In this document: one piece after another, positions 15,976-25,729 of the stretch
Numbering within the stretch: position 1 is the first letter of the stretch
How the letters are laid out: the number at the start of each line of letters is the position of its first letter
Assembly: GCF_001293775.1 (NCBI RefSeq)
Contig: NZ_LGLN01000033.1
Coordinates: forward strand, 55,308 to 94,991
DNA from: Pseudomonas syringae pv. cilantro
Lineage (GTDB): Bacteria > Pseudomonadota > Gammaproteobacteria > Pseudomonadales > Pseudomonadaceae
DNA: 39,684 bases
Direction: 5' to 3'
Made by a program: the position numbers and the translations under genes
The notes under the pieces: generated by a model
What the model saw: only the letters and a program-made list of their open reading frames with translations
What the model was told of the DNA's origin: nothing
Database searches by the model: none

Positions 15976-16923
15976 CTAGCGCAGAGTTTCGAGTTTACTG
16001 TCCAGTGTGTAGGGCAGTTCACTCATGTGCAGCGCCGGGCCTTGCGGCGAACCGAGGTGTATCTGTCCACTTTCGGCCGCATCACCCTGAAGCACGGCGA
16101 GCAATTCGATGCCCTGATCAGACTGCGCGGCCAGCACCACGTTGCCCACGGCGCTGGCGTGTACAGGCGAAAACAGCGCTGTGCCGGGCTGCGGAATTTC
16201 CTGAGCCTGCAAGGTCAGGCGATAAAGCCTGCGCTTGAGTTTGCCCAGGTACTGCATGCGCGCGACGATTTCCTGACCGGTGTAGCAGCCCTTTTTAAAG
16301 CTGACACCGCCGACCGCCTGCAGATTGATCATCTGCGGGATGAACTCTTCACGCGTGCTGCCGAATACCTGGCCAATACCGGCACGGATCTGACCCAGCA
16401 ACCAGTCGTTCAGCGAGCCTTCTGTCAGTCGGGCAGCAAGACGCGATCGGCTGCTGTCTGCCTGCCCGGCGGGTACCCAGAGTTCGGCGCGGGCCGGTGA
16501 AACACGAATGGCGATCAGCGCGTCGGCCCTTGCCACTGCCCCGGTTTCCGGCGGCAGATCCAGACCCAGACTGCCGAGCGCGTCGTCGCCTTCCTGCAAG
16601 CCAAAGCGCACCCAGGCCGCGCTTTCGTCGGTGAGTTTCGATTTGGAAAACACTGCGTACTTGCGCAGATCCAGCAATTGCGGCTCGATCAATTCGCTGG
16701 CCATCGCCAACAGGCAGCCATCGCCTTCGAAAACGAGACGAAAGCTCGACTGCATGCGGCCTTTCTGCGTGCAGCGTGCGCCCAGGCTGAACTGGCTCTC
16801 ACTCAGATAATTGAGGTTGCATGTCAATTGACCTTGTAGGAATTTGCCGGCATCCACGCCGCGAACGGCGAGAACGCCCTCATGGGATAGCGTGCAGAAA
16901 AAAGCTGTGTGGGCCATGGTCAT
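15976..16923 (-). CDS. ygfZ: Folate-binding protein YgfZ (iron-sulfur cluster/tRNA modification factor)
   Basis: A 315-residue member of the YgfZ/GcvT-like family. The hallmark KGCYTGQEIVARMQYLGKLK is present, including the conserved Cys needed in E. coli. It binds tetrahydrofolate and supports iron-sulfur enzymes such as MiaB. It is divergent from sdhE, a placement conserved in gammaproteobacteria. The start is MTMAHTAFF, with a second ATG two codons later that is equally plausible. Confidence 0.93.
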   Translation of the reverse strand: MTMAHTAFFCTLSHEGVLAVRGVDAGKFLQGQLTCNLNYLSESQFSLGARCTQKGRMQSSFRLVFEGDGCLLAMASELIEPQLLDLRKYAVFSKSKLTDESAAWVRFGLQEGDDALGSLGLDLPPETGAVARADALIAIRVSPARAELWVPAGQADSSRSRLAARLTEGSLNDWLLGQIRAGIGQVFGSTREEFIPQMINLQAVGGVSFKKGCYTGQEIVARMQYLGKLKRRLYRLTLQAQEIPQPGTALFSPVHASAVGNVVLAAQSDQGIELLAVLQGDAAESGQIHLGSPQGPALHMSELPYTLDSKLETLR

Positions 16924-17076
16924 CGCAGATTGGGAAAAAAGTCCGGGGGCACATCATAGTGCATAGTGCCCAGTCGACGATATGAATACGGTTACATGAA
17001 AACTGCTGCGACCATTGTGCGGTTCGCGCCGTCGGCTCACGGCTGTATACTCGCCGCCTACTTTGAGGAGCGCTCC

Positions 17077-17331
17077 ATGGTCGAAGACGTTGAACTCAAC
17101 CGCCTTTACTGGCACAGCCGCCGCGGCATGCTTGAACTGGACGTGCTGTTAGTGCCGTTTGTCCGTGAGGTCTACCCGCATTTGAATGACGTGGACCGCG
17201 ATCTGTATCGTCGCCTGCTGACCTGTGAGGATCAGGACATGTTCGGCTGGTTCATGCAGCGTGCCGAATCCGAAGACCCTGAGCTGCAACGCATGGTTCG
17301 CATGATTCTGGACCGTGTCCAGCCCAAGTGA
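17077..17331 (+). CDS. sdhE: FAD assembly factor SdhE
   Basis: An 84-residue protein of the SdhE/CptB (YgfY) family, which helps attach FAD covalently to succinate dehydrogenase SdhA. The key RGMLELD motif (in [13 protein letters not shown]) and the EDQDMFGW region are present. The start at 17077 has GAGGAG 6 bases before it. A TATACT -10-like element lies at 17046-17051, without a convincing -35. The ygfX-like gene overlaps its 3' end. Confidence 0.95.
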   Translation: MVEDVELNRLYWHSRRGMLELDVLLVPFVREVYPHLNDVDRDLYRRLLTCEDQDMFGWFMQRAESEDPELQRMVRMILDRVQPK

Positions 17332-17782
17332 CCGTTTCGAGTGCCACTGGCAGGCGTCGCGTCTGCTGCTGGGCGCTTATCTGGTCGCTCAGCTGCTGGC
17401 GTTGATAGCGCTGTGCCAGCTGGATATCAGCCCATGGGCGATACTGATCGGATCGGCCTCTTGCCTGACGCACGCCGTCTGGGTGCTGCCCCGGTCGATC
17501 CTGCTCAATCATCCTGCGGCGTACCGCGCGCTGAAACGTGATCGCCAGGGCTGGCAGCTCTGGAGTGAGCGGTGCGGCTGGCAACCTGTCTGCCTGAGGC
17601 CGGACAGCCTTGCTTTGCCTTGGGTCGTGATAGTGCGTTTTCGCCTGATCGGCGGCGACGGCAGGCCTTCGGGGTTCACCAGCAGTTGCTGCATTCCTCG
17701 CGATGCGCTGACGCCGGACATGCACCGACGCCTGCGCGTGCGTCTGAAATTCAGCCGGCGTAATTGGGTGGCAGCAGAATAG
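17315..17782 (+). CDS. YgfX-like membrane protein (CptA family)
   Basis: A 155-residue protein with two adjacent N-terminal membrane segments ([20 protein letters not shown] and the following hydrophobic stretch) and a soluble C-terminal part. This is the arrangement of YgfX/CptA, encoded next to SdhE/CptB in E. coli. The E. coli proteins have been described as a toxin-antitoxin pair, but that role is disputed. The start is a GTG at 17315, inside the sdhE end, so translation is coupled. Its last 32 bases overlap the convergent nadB end. Confidence 0.8.
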   Translation: MSSPSDRFECHWQASRLLLGAYLVAQLLALIALCQLDISPWAILIGSASCLTHAVWVLPRSILLNHPAAYRALKRDRQGWQLWSERCGWQPVCLRPDSLALPWVVIVRFRLIGGDGRPSGFTSSCCIPRDALTPDMHRRLRVRLKFSRRNWVAAE

Positions 17783-19367
17783 TGTCAAGCGCCTCGGGCA
17801 GCATGTCGGGATAATCCAGTGTGTAATGCAGGCCACGGCTTTCCTTGCGCTGCATGGCTGACTCAATCATCAGTTCGGCGACCTGCGCCAGGTTGCGCAG
17901 CTCGATCAGGTCGCGGCTGACCTTGTAGTTGCTGTAAAACTCGTCGATTTCGTCCAGCAACAGACGCACCCGATGCCGTGCGCGCTGCAAGCGCTTGTTG
18001 GTGCGCACGATGCCCACGTAGTCCCACATGAAGCGCCGCAACTCGTCCCAGTTGTGGGCGATGATCACGTCTTCATCCGAATCGGTGACCTGACTGGCAT
18101 CCCAGGCTGGCAGGTTTGTGGGCATGGACACTTTATCCAACTGCTGCTCGATGTCTGCGGCTGCCGAACGCGCGTAGACAAAGCATTCCAGGAGCGAATT
18201 GCTGGCCATGCGGTTTGCGCCGTGCAGGCCGGTGAAGCTGGTTTCTCCGATGGCATACAGGCCGGGCACATCGGTGTGGCCGTGGCTGTCGACCATCACA
18301 CCGCCGCAGGTGTAATGCGCAGCGGGCACCACTGGAATGGGCTGGCGAGTAATGTCGATGGAGAACTCGAGGCAGCGTTCATAAACGGTGGGGAAGTGTG
18401 TCTTGATGAATGCTTCGGGTTTGTGGCTGATGTCCAGGAAAACGCAGTCGATGCCCAGACGCTTCATCTCGTGGTCGATCGCCCGCGCCACGATATCGCG
18501 CGGGGCCAATTCTGCCCGTTCGTCGAATCGCGGCATGAAGCGCTCGCCGTTGGGCAGCTTGAGGTAGGCGCCTTCGCCGCGCAGCGCTTCGGTGATCAGA
18601 AAACTTTTGGCCTGCGGGTGATAGAGGCAGGTGGGGTGAAACTGGTTGAACTCCAGATTCGCCACCCGGCAGCCCGAGCGCCAGGCCATTGCGATGCCGT
18701 CACCGCACGCGCCATCCGGGTTGCTGGTGTACAGATAGACTTTTGCAGCGCCGCCCGAGGCCAGAATCGTGAAGCGCGCACCGTAGGTGTCGACTTCGCC
18801 GCTGCTGCGATTGAGCACATACGCACCCAGGCAGCGTTGGCCGTCAAGGCCGAGACGGCGCTCGGTGATCAGATCAATGGCTGCGCGCTGCTCCAGCAGC
18901 TCGATGTTCGGCCGCTTGCTGGCTTGCTCGAGCAAGGTACGGAATATCGCCGCGCCGGTGGCGTCGGCGGCGTGAATGATGCGTCGATGGCTGTGACCGC
19001 CTTCGCGGGTCAGGTGAAACTCAAAGCCGCTTTCGTCCGTGTCCCCGTGGTCGCCACGGGTAAACGGCACGCCCTGATCGATCAACCACTGAATGGCCTC
19101 GCGGCTGTGCTCCACGGTAAAACGCACGGCGTCTTCATGGCAAAGGCCGCCGCCAGCGTTCAGCGTGTCTTCGACATGAGACTGCACGGTGTCGCTGTCA
19201 TCGAGGACCGCTGCAACGCCACCTTGCGCCCAGAATGTCGAACCGTTGGCCAGATCGCCCTTGCTCAGCACGGCAATCCGCAGATGCCCGGGAAGCGTCA
19301 GGGCCAGACTCAGTCCGGCAGCGCCGCTGCCGATTACCAGTACGTCGTGCTGAAAATGTTGACTCAT
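17751..19367 (-). CDS. nadB: L-aspartate oxidase
   Basis: A 538-residue flavoenzyme that oxidises L-aspartate to iminoaspartate, the first step of de novo NAD synthesis. The FAD-binding [11 protein letters not shown] motif is at the N-terminus; [11 protein letters not shown], the active-site segment [19 protein letters not shown] and [17 protein letters not shown] follow. The start is set at ATG 19367 ([13 protein letters not shown]). A longer in-frame start at 19421 adds residues before the Rossmann fold and is rejected. It lies upstream of and divergent from algU, as in P. aeruginosa. Confidence 0.96.
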   Translation of the reverse strand: MSQHFQHDVLVIGSGAAGLSLALTLPGHLRIAVLSKGDLANGSTFWAQGGVAAVLDDSDTVQSHVEDTLNAGGGLCHEDAVRFTVEHSREAIQWLIDQGVPFTRGDHGDTDESGFEFHLTREGGHSHRRIIHAADATGAAIFRTLLEQASKRPNIELLEQRAAIDLITERRLGLDGQRCLGAYVLNRSSGEVDTYGARFTILASGGAAKVYLYTSNPDGACGDGIAMAWRSGCRVANLEFNQFHPTCLYHPQAKSFLITEALRGEGAYLKLPNGERFMPRFDERAELAPRDIVARAIDHEMKRLGIDCVFLDISHKPEAFIKTHFPTVYERCLEFSIDITRQPIPVVPAAHYTCGGVMVDSHGHTDVPGLYAIGETSFTGLHGANRMASNSLLECFVYARSAAADIEQQLDKVSMPTNLPAWDASQVTDSDEDVIIAHNWDELRRFMWDYVGIVRTNKRLQRARHRVRLLLDEIDEFYSNYKVSRDLIELRNLAQVAELMIESAMQRKESRGLHYTLDYPDMLPEALDTILLPPNYAG

Positions 19368-19864
19368 CTGCGCATTCTGTCCTTGGCGGCCACTAGTATA
19401 AGTATGGGGGTAACGGCACAATAGCCGCGCCTACATGGCAATGTGAGACCACGGCGGGCTGGGATTGTGCTCCAGTCCCTGATGTCATGCCTATTTGTTT
19501 TACCGGGTTATTCACTGGAAATGCTTCAAATCAGTGATTTTCTGGAGATATATGCAGTCTGGGGTCCACGCCTGACATTGTGTCAATGGAACTTTTTACC
19601 GGGATCCAGGCTCAATAGCAGGTTGCCTACACAGGAACAGCGTCGTTTTTTGCAGTGTTAGATAAGTGATCATCAACTGCGAATTCGACGACAAGACTAT
19701 TCGCGCAGCCGACCCTGTCGAGCTGCGTTTTTCGTGCAGGCGTCAAGATGGTCTGCAGGAAACTTGCTTGAAGGGGGAGAACTTTTGCGAAAAGCCCGAG
19801 TCTATGTTTGCGAGCCTGAACACCGTCAGTTGCAACGCTCCTTCAAGCTTAACGAGGAGTGTTC
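19368..19864. other. Intergenic region between nadB and algU
   Basis: This 497-base region should contain the divergent promoters of nadB and the algU operon. The supported element is the AlgU-type promoter at 19779-19805. Short open frames exist (for example 19443-19661), but they lack ribosome sites and recognisable products. The rest shows no repeat or RNA gene that I can support. Confidence 0.6.
19779..19805 (+). promoter_or_regulatory. AlgU-dependent autoregulatory promoter of algU
   Basis: GAACTT at 19779-19784 is followed after 16 bases by TCTAT at 19801-19805, matching the extracytoplasmic-stress sigma consensus (GAACTT, 16-17 bases, TCnnA-like). The stretch closely resembles the AlgU-dependent promoter upstream of algU in P. 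aeruginosa. It would allow the sigma factor to drive its own operon about 55 bases before the start codon. Confidence 0.75.
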
Positions 19865-20446
19865 ATGCTAACCCAGGAAGAGGATCAGCAGCTTGTCGAG
19901 CGCGTACAGCGCGGTGATACGCGAGCGTTTGATCTGTTGGTGCTGAAATATCAGCACAAAATTCTAGGGTTGATCGTGCGTTTCGTGCACGACACCCATG
20001 AGGCTCAGGATGTTGCACAGGAAGCGTTTATTAAAGCTTATCGTGCGCTCGGAAATTTTCGCGGCGACAGTGCTTTTTATACATGGCTGTACCGCATCGC
20101 TATTAATACGGCGAAGAACTATCTGGTGTCGAGAGGTCGTCGACCACCCGATAGCGATGTAAGGTCTGAAGACGCGGAGTTCTACGACGGCGATCACGGC
20201 CTCAAGGACATCGAGTCGCCGGAGCGTGCATTGTTAAGGGATGAGATCGAGGGCACCGTCCATCGGACCATCCAGCTTCTCCCGGAAGATTTACGTACGG
20301 CACTAACTTTACGTGAATTCGATGGTCTGAGTTATGAAGACATTGCGAGCGTCATGCAGTGTCCTGTTGGTACCGTGCGCTCTCGCATCTTTCGCGCTCG
20401 GGAAGCCATCGATAAAGCCCTGCAGCCGTTGTTGCAGGAATCCTGA
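19865..20446 (+). CDS. algU: Extracytoplasmic stress sigma factor AlgU (AlgT/RpoE/sigma-22)
   Basis: A 193-residue ECF sigma factor, identical in length to P. aeruginosa AlgU. Region 2 (LLVLKYQHKILGLIVRFV...AQDVAQEAFIKAYRALGNFRGDSAFYTWLYRIAINTAKN) and region 4 (GLSYEDIASVMQCPVGTVRSRIFRAREAI) are complete. It directs transcription of alginate, osmotic and envelope-stress genes. The ATG at 19865 has GAGGAG 5 bases upstream. An in-frame GTG two codons earlier lies in that site. It heads the mucA-mucB-mucD operon. Confidence 0.98.
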   Translation: MLTQEEDQQLVERVQRGDTRAFDLLVLKYQHKILGLIVRFVHDTHEAQDVAQEAFIKAYRALGNFRGDSAFYTWLYRIAINTAKNYLVSRGRRPPDSDVRSEDAEFYDGDHGLKDIESPERALLRDEIEGTVHRTIQLLPEDLRTALTLREFDGLSYEDIASVMQCPVGTVRSRIFRAREAIDKALQPLLQES

Positions 20447-20479
20447 GACAGCGGCGATAGCCCAAGAGAGGAACCCGCC

Positions 20480-21070
20480 ATGAGTCGTGAAGCCCTGCAG
20501 GAATCGCTGTCCGCGGTACTGGATAACGAAGCGGACGAACTGGAATTACGTCGGGTATTGAATGCCATTGACGATGCTGAGACTCGCGCCACATGGTCGC
20601 GTTATCAAGTTGCCCGTGCAGCCATGCACAAAGAGTTGCTGATCCCTCATCTGGATATTTCGGCTGCTGTATCTGCCGCTATTGCCGATGAAGTCAGCCC
20701 GCTCAAGGCAGCGCGTGGTCCTTGGCGTACGCTCGGTCGTCTGGCCGTTGCAGCGTCGGTTACCGTAGCCGTTCTGGCCGGTGTCCGCCTGTATAACCAG
20801 GATGACATTGCCGGCGCGCAGCTGGCACAGCAGACCCAGCAGCCTGCCAATCTGACCGTTCCGCAAGTAAAAGGTCCGGCTGTACTGGCCGGCTACACTG
20901 AAAGCGCCGAGCAGGCACCAGGCCCTATGGCCAACGGTGTGTTGCAGGGTGCAGGTGAGGGCGATCAGCGTCTGCCTGGTTACTTGCGTCAACACGCTCA
21001 GGAAGCAGCGTTGAAAGGCACTGAGAGCGCGTTGCCTTATGCCCGTGCTGCCAGCCTGGAAAACCGTTAA
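20480..21070 (+). CDS. mucA: Anti-sigma factor MucA
   Basis: A 196-residue inner-membrane anti-sigma factor that holds AlgU. The cytoplasmic domain (MSREALQESLSAVLDNEADELELRRVL...) is followed by one membrane segment near residues 86-104 (LAVAASVTVAVLAGVRLYN) and a periplasmic domain that binds MucB. Release occurs by AlgW and MucP proteolysis in this family. The C-terminal part is full length, without the truncations seen in mucoid cystic fibrosis isolates, so normal control is expected. Confidence 0.97.
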   Translation: MSREALQESLSAVLDNEADELELRRVLNAIDDAETRATWSRYQVARAAMHKELLIPHLDISAAVSAAIADEVSPLKAARGPWRTLGRLAVAASVTVAVLAGVRLYNQDDIAGAQLAQQTQQPANLTVPQVKGPAVLAGYTESAEQAPGPMANGVLQGAGEGDQRLPGYLRQHAQEAALKGTESALPYARAASLENR

Positions 21071-21078
21071 GGAGGATC

Positions 21079-22038
21079 ATGCGAGCCGTCCCTCTACTGC
21101 CGTTACTGCTTAGTGGATGGCTTGCCCTCCCGGTACAGGCTGACGACGCGCAAGACGCTGTCAATCGTCTTGCAAAAGTCGATCAGTCGCAGAATTATCA
21201 AGGCACATTTGTTTACGAACGCAACGGTAGCTTTTCTACCCACCGAATCTGGCACCGCATCGCGGATGGCAAGGTTCAGGAGCGTTTATTGCAACTTGAT
21301 GGGTCTGCTCAGGAAGTGTTGCGCGTTGGCGGACTTACCCAGTGCGTCAGCGGTACGCTTGAAGCGGGTGTAGCCAATCCGGCTGTTTCCACCGCCCGTG
21401 CATTCGATGTCAAAAGACTTTCCGCTTGGTACGACATGAAAATTGTCGGCAAGTCCAGAGTGGCTGGCCGCTCGACGACCATCGTCGCGCTGTCGCCCAA
21501 GGACCAGCATCGCTACGGCCTCGAACTTCATCTGGATAATGAAACCGGACTGTTGCTCAAATCACTGTTATTAAGTGAACGGGGTCAATTGCTCGAGCGT
21601 TTCCAGTTTACCGATCTTGATACGTCCAGCGTCTTGTCCGAGCAAACGCTCAAGGCAAGCGATGAGTGCAAGCCGGTGCCTATCGTGAAAACCAAGCCTG
21701 AAGTTGCCATCAGCCCTGTGGCATGGCGCTCGGACTGGTTGCCTCCCGGTTTTGAGCTCGGCAGCAGTGGCGTCCGCAAGGACCCCGCTACGCAGTCCTC
21801 TGTCACCCGTTTGATGTACGGCGATGGTCTGGCGCGTTTTTCGGTATTCATCGAATCCGTGAAAGGGGCGTCTTCGTCGGATATCCGTACTCAACTGGGG
21901 CCGACCGCGGCTGTTTCGCGTCGTCTCACCACGCCACAGGGTGACATGATGGTGACGGTCGTCGGAGAAGTGCCCATGGGCACGGCCGAGCGTATTGCGT
22001 TATCCATGCGCAATGATGAAACTCCGGTAAAGCAATAA
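21079..22038 (+). CDS. mucB: Periplasmic regulator MucB
   Basis: A 319-residue RseB-type protein with a signal peptide (MRAVPLLPLLLSGWLALPVQA) followed by the two-domain MucB/RseB fold (NYQGTFVYERNGSFSTHRIWH at the start of the N-terminal domain; SPVAWRSDWLPPGFELG at the start of the C-terminal domain). It binds periplasmic MucA and protects it from AlgW until lipopolysaccharide intermediates displace it. It starts 8 bases after mucA with a GGAGG site. Confidence 0.96.
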   Translation: MRAVPLLPLLLSGWLALPVQADDAQDAVNRLAKVDQSQNYQGTFVYERNGSFSTHRIWHRIADGKVQERLLQLDGSAQEVLRVGGLTQCVSGTLEAGVANPAVSTARAFDVKRLSAWYDMKIVGKSRVAGRSTTIVALSPKDQHRYGLELHLDNETGLLLKSLLLSERGQLLERFQFTDLDTSSVLSEQTLKASDECKPVPIVKTKPEVAISPVAWRSDWLPPGFELGSSGVRKDPATQSSVTRLMYGDGLARFSVFIESVKGASSSDIRTQLGPTAAVSRRLTTPQGDMMVTVVGEVPMGTAERIALSMRNDETPVKQ

Positions 22039-22318
22039 ACATCTGAAGCGACGAATGCCCGGGATGTAAAATTTTTCATCTTGGGTTCGATGAGCCGCCA
22101 GACCGCAGTCAACCTGGCCTTGGGCGAGATACTGAAATGTTTGGTGAGGTTTTCACGTTGCAAAAATCCTCTATTTTTTCTATAGGTCACAGCCTCGCAG
22201 CTCTGGCCTTTGTCGTTTGTGGGCCCTATATCTGACTCTGGAATGAGCATCGCGGCTCAGGGTCCTTGAGTCAGTTGCTCTGTACTGCTTAATTTTGCTC
22301 GTTACGAACGGGAGCCGT
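22039..22318 (+). other. mucB-mucD gap lacking mucC
   Basis: In P. aeruginosa mucC lies between mucB and mucD. Here only 280 bases separate them and no MucC-like frame is visible on either strand. The stretch is AT-richer than its surroundings and may hold a separate mucD promoter, but I cannot assign one. The same absence of mucC is reported for P. syringae. Confidence 0.7.
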
Positions 22319-23752
22319 ATGTCGATACCACGTATGAAGTCTTATTTTTCATTGATCGCCGCCGTGCTGATGCTCGGACAGGTCGCCACGGCTCAGGCCG
22401 AGAACCTGCCCGATTTTACCGGGCTGGTCGAACAGGCATCGCCCGCAGTGGTGAACATCAGTACCCGCCAGAAATTGCCGGATCGTGCTGTCGCCAACCA
22501 ACAGATGCCGGATATGGAAGGCCTGCCGCCCATGCTCCGCGAATTTCTCGAGCGCAGCATGCCGCCGGGGTCGCGGGCGCCAGGCAAAGGTGATCGCCAG
22601 CGCGAAGCGCAGTCGCTGGGTTCGGGGTTCATTATTTCGTCGGACGGTTACGTTCTGACCAATAATCATGTGATTGATGGCGCCGACGAGATTCTCGTGC
22701 GCCTGTCCGATCGCAGTGAATTGAAGGCCAGGCTGGTCGGTACTGATCCGCGTACTGACGTGGCCGTACTGAAAATCGAAGGCAAAGACCTGCCAACTGC
22801 CAAGCTGGGCAATTCCAACACGCTCAAGGTGGGTGAGTGGGTACTGGCCATCGGTTCGCCTTTCGGCTTTGATCATTCGGTGACCAAAGGCATCGTCAGT
22901 GCCAAGGGACGCAGTCTGCCGAATGACACTTACGTGCCGTTCATCCAGACCGACGTGGCGATCAACCCGGGTAACTCGGGCGGCCCGTTGTTCAACATGG
23001 CGGGCGAAGTGGTCGGGATCAACTCGCAGATCTTTACCCGTTCCGGCGGCTTCATGGGCCTGTCGTTCGCAATCCCGATTGACGTCGCCATGGACGTTGC
23101 CAACCAGCTCAAGGCCAGTGGCAAAGTCAGCCGCGGCTGGCTGGGTGTGGTTATTCAGGAAGTGAACAAGGACCTGGCCGAATCGTTCGGGCTGGACAAG
23201 CCTGCCGGTGCGCTGGTTGCCCAGGTTCTGGAAGACGGCCCGGCGGCCAAGGGCGGTTTGCAGGTCGGTGACGTGATTCTCAGTGCCAACGGTCAGCCAA
23301 TCGTCATGTCGGCTGACCTCCCGCACTTGATCGGTAATCTCAAGGATGGCAGCAAGGCCGAACTCGAAGTGATTCGTGACGGCAAGCGTCAGAAACTGAC
23401 CGTGACTGTCGGCGCATTGCCGGATGAAGGTCAGGAGATGGGCGACATTTCGGGCTCCGGTGCCGAGCGCAGCAGCAATCGTCTGGGCGTATCGGTGATC
23501 GAACTGACCGCCGAGCAGAAAAAGACTCTGGATATCAAAGGTGGTGTGGCCATCAAGGAAGTCTCCGGTGGTCCGGCAGCGTTGATCGGTCTGCAACCGG
23601 GTGATGTGATCACTCACCTGAACAATCAGGCGATCATCTCCGGCAAGCAGTTCACCGAAGTGGCGAAAAGCCTGCCCAAGGACCGTTCCGTCTCGATGCG
23701 TGTTCTGCGTCAGGGCCGTGCGACTTTCATTACCTTCAAACTGTCCGAGTAA
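22319..23752 (+). CDS. mucD: Periplasmic serine protease MucD (HtrA/DegP family)
   Basis: A 477-residue protein: signal peptide (MSIPRMKSYFSLIAAVLMLG...AQA), trypsin-like protease domain and two PDZ domains. The catalytic triad is intact: His117 (NNHVIDGADE), Asp147 (DPRTDVAVLK) and Ser220 (INPGNSGGPLFN). It degrades misfolded envelope proteins and lowers AlgU activation. The chosen start at 22319 has GGGAG just upstream; an earlier in-frame start at 22295 would mask the signal peptide. A strong terminator follows. Confidence 0.97.
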   Translation: MSIPRMKSYFSLIAAVLMLGQVATAQAENLPDFTGLVEQASPAVVNISTRQKLPDRAVANQQMPDMEGLPPMLREFLERSMPPGSRAPGKGDRQREAQSLGSGFIISSDGYVLTNNHVIDGADEILVRLSDRSELKARLVGTDPRTDVAVLKIEGKDLPTAKLGNSNTLKVGEWVLAIGSPFGFDHSVTKGIVSAKGRSLPNDTYVPFIQTDVAINPGNSGGPLFNMAGEVVGINSQIFTRSGGFMGLSFAIPIDVAMDVANQLKASGKVSRGWLGVVIQEVNKDLAESFGLDKPAGALVAQVLEDGPAAKGGLQVGDVILSANGQPIVMSADLPHLIGNLKDGSKAELEVIRDGKRQKLTVTVGALPDEGQEMGDISGSGAERSSNRLGVSVIELTAEQKKTLDIKGGVAIKEVSGGPAALIGLQPGDVITHLNNQAIISGKQFTEVAKSLPKDRSVSMRVLRQGRATFITFKLSE

Positions 23753-23770
23753 CGGGCTGATTTGATCGGG

Positions 23771-23796
23771 AAGGGTGGCTGCGGCCACCCTTTTTT
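23771..23796 (+). terminator. Rho-independent terminator after mucD
   Basis: GGGTGGC and GCCACCC form a perfect stem around a TGCG loop, followed by six T, and two A before the stem can extend it. It closes the algU-mucA-mucB-mucD operon 18 bases past the stop codon. Confidence 0.93.
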
Positions 23797-23839
23797 GTGG
23801 CTGACCGGTTGCCCGGCACCGATCCGGGTGCCTGTAAGC

Positions 23840-23869
23840 GTGACGCCTCTTGCTTAGTTCAGGTACAAT
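23840..23869 (+). promoter_or_regulatory. Candidate sigma-70 promoter of the lepA operon
   Basis: TACAAT at 23864-23869 resembles a -10 box, with GTGACG (23840-23845) 18 bases upstream as a partial -35 match. It sits between the mucD terminator and the lepA start, where a promoter is needed. A small hairpin GGCACC/GGTGCC (23815-23832) lies just before it. Confidence 0.45.
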
Positions 23870-23923
23870 TCCCGGCTATTTTTCGGCGGGCAATCTGCCT
23901 GCAACCTTTTTGAGTGTTGATCC

Positions 23924-25720
23924 GTGAGTGATTTGAGTCATATCCGCAATTTCTCCATCATCGCCCACATTGACCATGGCAAGTCGACGCTGGCCGATCG
24001 CTTCATTCAAATGTGCGGCGGCCTGTCCGAGCGCGAAATGGAAGCGCAGGTGCTCGACTCCATGGATCTCGAGCGCGAGCGCGGGATCACCATCAAGGCC
24101 CATAGCGTTACCCTGTACTACAAGGCCAAAGACGGTATCACCTACCAGCTGAACTTCATCGACACCCCGGGGCACGTCGACTTCACCTATGAAGTCAGCC
24201 GTTCCCTGGCTGCGTGCGAAGGTGCGTTGCTGGTGGTCGATGCCGGTCAGGGTGTTGAGGCCCAGTCGGTTGCCAACTGCTACACCGCAATCGAGCAGGG
24301 CCTTGAGGTCATGCCTGTCCTGAACAAGATGGACTTGCCGCAGGCCGATCCGGACCGCGTCAAGGAAGAGATCGAGAAGATCATCGGCATTGACGCCACT
24401 GACGCCGTAGCGTGCAGCGCCAAGAGCGGCATGGGTGTCGACGAAGTCCTCGAGCGTCTGGTAGCGACCATTCCGCCACCGACCGGCGACATCGAAGCGC
24501 CGTTGCAGGCGCTGATCATCGACTCATGGTTCGACAATTACCTGGGCGTTGTGTCGCTGGTGCGTGTACGCCATGGTCGCGTGCGCAAGGGCGACAAGAT
24601 CCTCGTCAAGTCCACCGGCAAGATGCACCTGGTCGACAGCGTGGGTGTGTTCAATCCCAAGCACATAGCCACCGTTGATCTGAAAGCCGGTGAAGTGGGC
24701 TTCATCATTGCCGGCATCAAGGACATTCACGGTGCGCCGGTGGGTGACACCCTGACCCTGAGCACCACCCCCGACGTAGACGTGCTGCCGGGTTTCAAAC
24801 GCATTCAGCCGCAAGTCTATGCCGGTCTGTTTCCGGTTAGTTCGGACGATTTCGAAGACTTCCGCGAAGCCCTGCAAAAGCTGACGCTGAACGACTCCTC
24901 GCTGCAGTATCTGCCGGAAAGCTCCGACGCACTGGGCTTCGGCTTCCGTTGTGGCTTCCTTGGCATGCTCCACATGGAGATCATCCAGGAGCGCCTGGAG
25001 CGCGAGTACAACCTCGACCTGATCACCACCGCGCCAACCGTAATCTTTGAACTGCTGTTGAAGACCGGTGAGACCATCTACGTCGACAACCCGTCCAAAC
25101 TGCCAGACCTGTCGGCCATCGAAGACATGCGCGAACCCATCGTTCGGGCAAATATTCTTGTGCCGCAGGAGCACCTGGGCAACGTCATTACCCTGTGTAT
25201 CGAAAAGCGTGGCGTTCAGCACGACATGCTGTTCCTCGGCACCCAGGTGCAGGTGAGCTACGATTTGCCGATGAACGAAGTGGTCCTCGACTTCTTCGAC
25301 CGTCTCAAGTCTGTCAGCCGCGGTTATGCTTCGCTGGACTATCATTTCGATCGTTACCAGTCAGCCAACCTGGTCAAGCTCGACGTGTTGATCAACGCCG
25401 AGAAGGTCGATGCCCTGGCACTGATCGTTCACCGCGACAACGCCCACTACAAAGGGCGTGCGTTGACCGAGAAGATGAAAGAGCTGATTCCTCGGCAGAT
25501 GTTCGACGTGGCAATTCAGGCGGCCATCGGCGGTCAGATTGTGGCGCGGACAACCGTCAAGGCGCTTAGAAAGAACGTATTGGCCAAATGCTACGGCGGT
25601 GACGTCAGCCGCAAGCGTAAATTGCTGGAGAAGCAAAAGGCCGGTAAGAAACGCATGAAGCAGGTCGGCAACGTGGAAATTCCACAGGAAGCCTTCCTTG
25701 CAGTGCTCAGGTTGGAATAG
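23924..25720 (+). CDS. lepA: Elongation factor 4 (LepA)
   Basis: A 598-residue translational GTPase, full family length, that back-translocates ribosomes and affects translation initiation or assembly. GTPase motifs are all present: [10 protein letters not shown] (G1), RERGITIKA (G2), DTPGHVDF (G3) and NKMDLP (G4). The C-terminal LepA-specific domain is complete ([20 protein letters not shown]). The start is a GTG at 23924, with a weak ribosome site. First gene of the lepA-lepB-DUF4845-rnc-era-recO-pdxJ block. Confidence 0.97.
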   Translation: MSDLSHIRNFSIIAHIDHGKSTLADRFIQMCGGLSEREMEAQVLDSMDLERERGITIKAHSVTLYYKAKDGITYQLNFIDTPGHVDFTYEVSRSLAACEGALLVVDAGQGVEAQSVANCYTAIEQGLEVMPVLNKMDLPQADPDRVKEEIEKIIGIDATDAVACSAKSGMGVDEVLERLVATIPPPTGDIEAPLQALIIDSWFDNYLGVVSLVRVRHGRVRKGDKILVKSTGKMHLVDSVGVFNPKHIATVDLKAGEVGFIIAGIKDIHGAPVGDTLTLSTTPDVDVLPGFKRIQPQVYAGLFPVSSDDFEDFREALQKLTLNDSSLQYLPESSDALGFGFRCGFLGMLHMEIIQERLEREYNLDLITTAPTVIFELLLKTGETIYVDNPSKLPDLSAIEDMREPIVRANILVPQEHLGNVITLCIEKRGVQHDMLFLGTQVQVSYDLPMNEVVLDFFDRLKSVSRGYASLDYHFDRYQSANLVKLDVLINAEKVDALALIVHRDNAHYKGRALTEKMKELIPRQMFDVAIQAAIGGQIVARTTVKALRKNVLAKCYGGDVSRKRKLLEKQKAGKKRMKQVGNVEIPQEAFLAVLRLE

Positions 25721-25729
25721 TCAGGTCCT

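Noticed and set aside
17973..19424. 483-codon frame on the plus strand
   Set aside because: Antisense to nadB, whose product has all family motifs.
19443..19661. 72-codon frame between nadB and algU
   Set aside because: No ribosome site, GTG start, no recognisable product and no signal or membrane segment.
22349..23788. 479-codon frame on the minus strand
   Set aside because: It is antisense to mucD and crosses the mucD terminator. High GC third positions create such frames in Pseudomonas.
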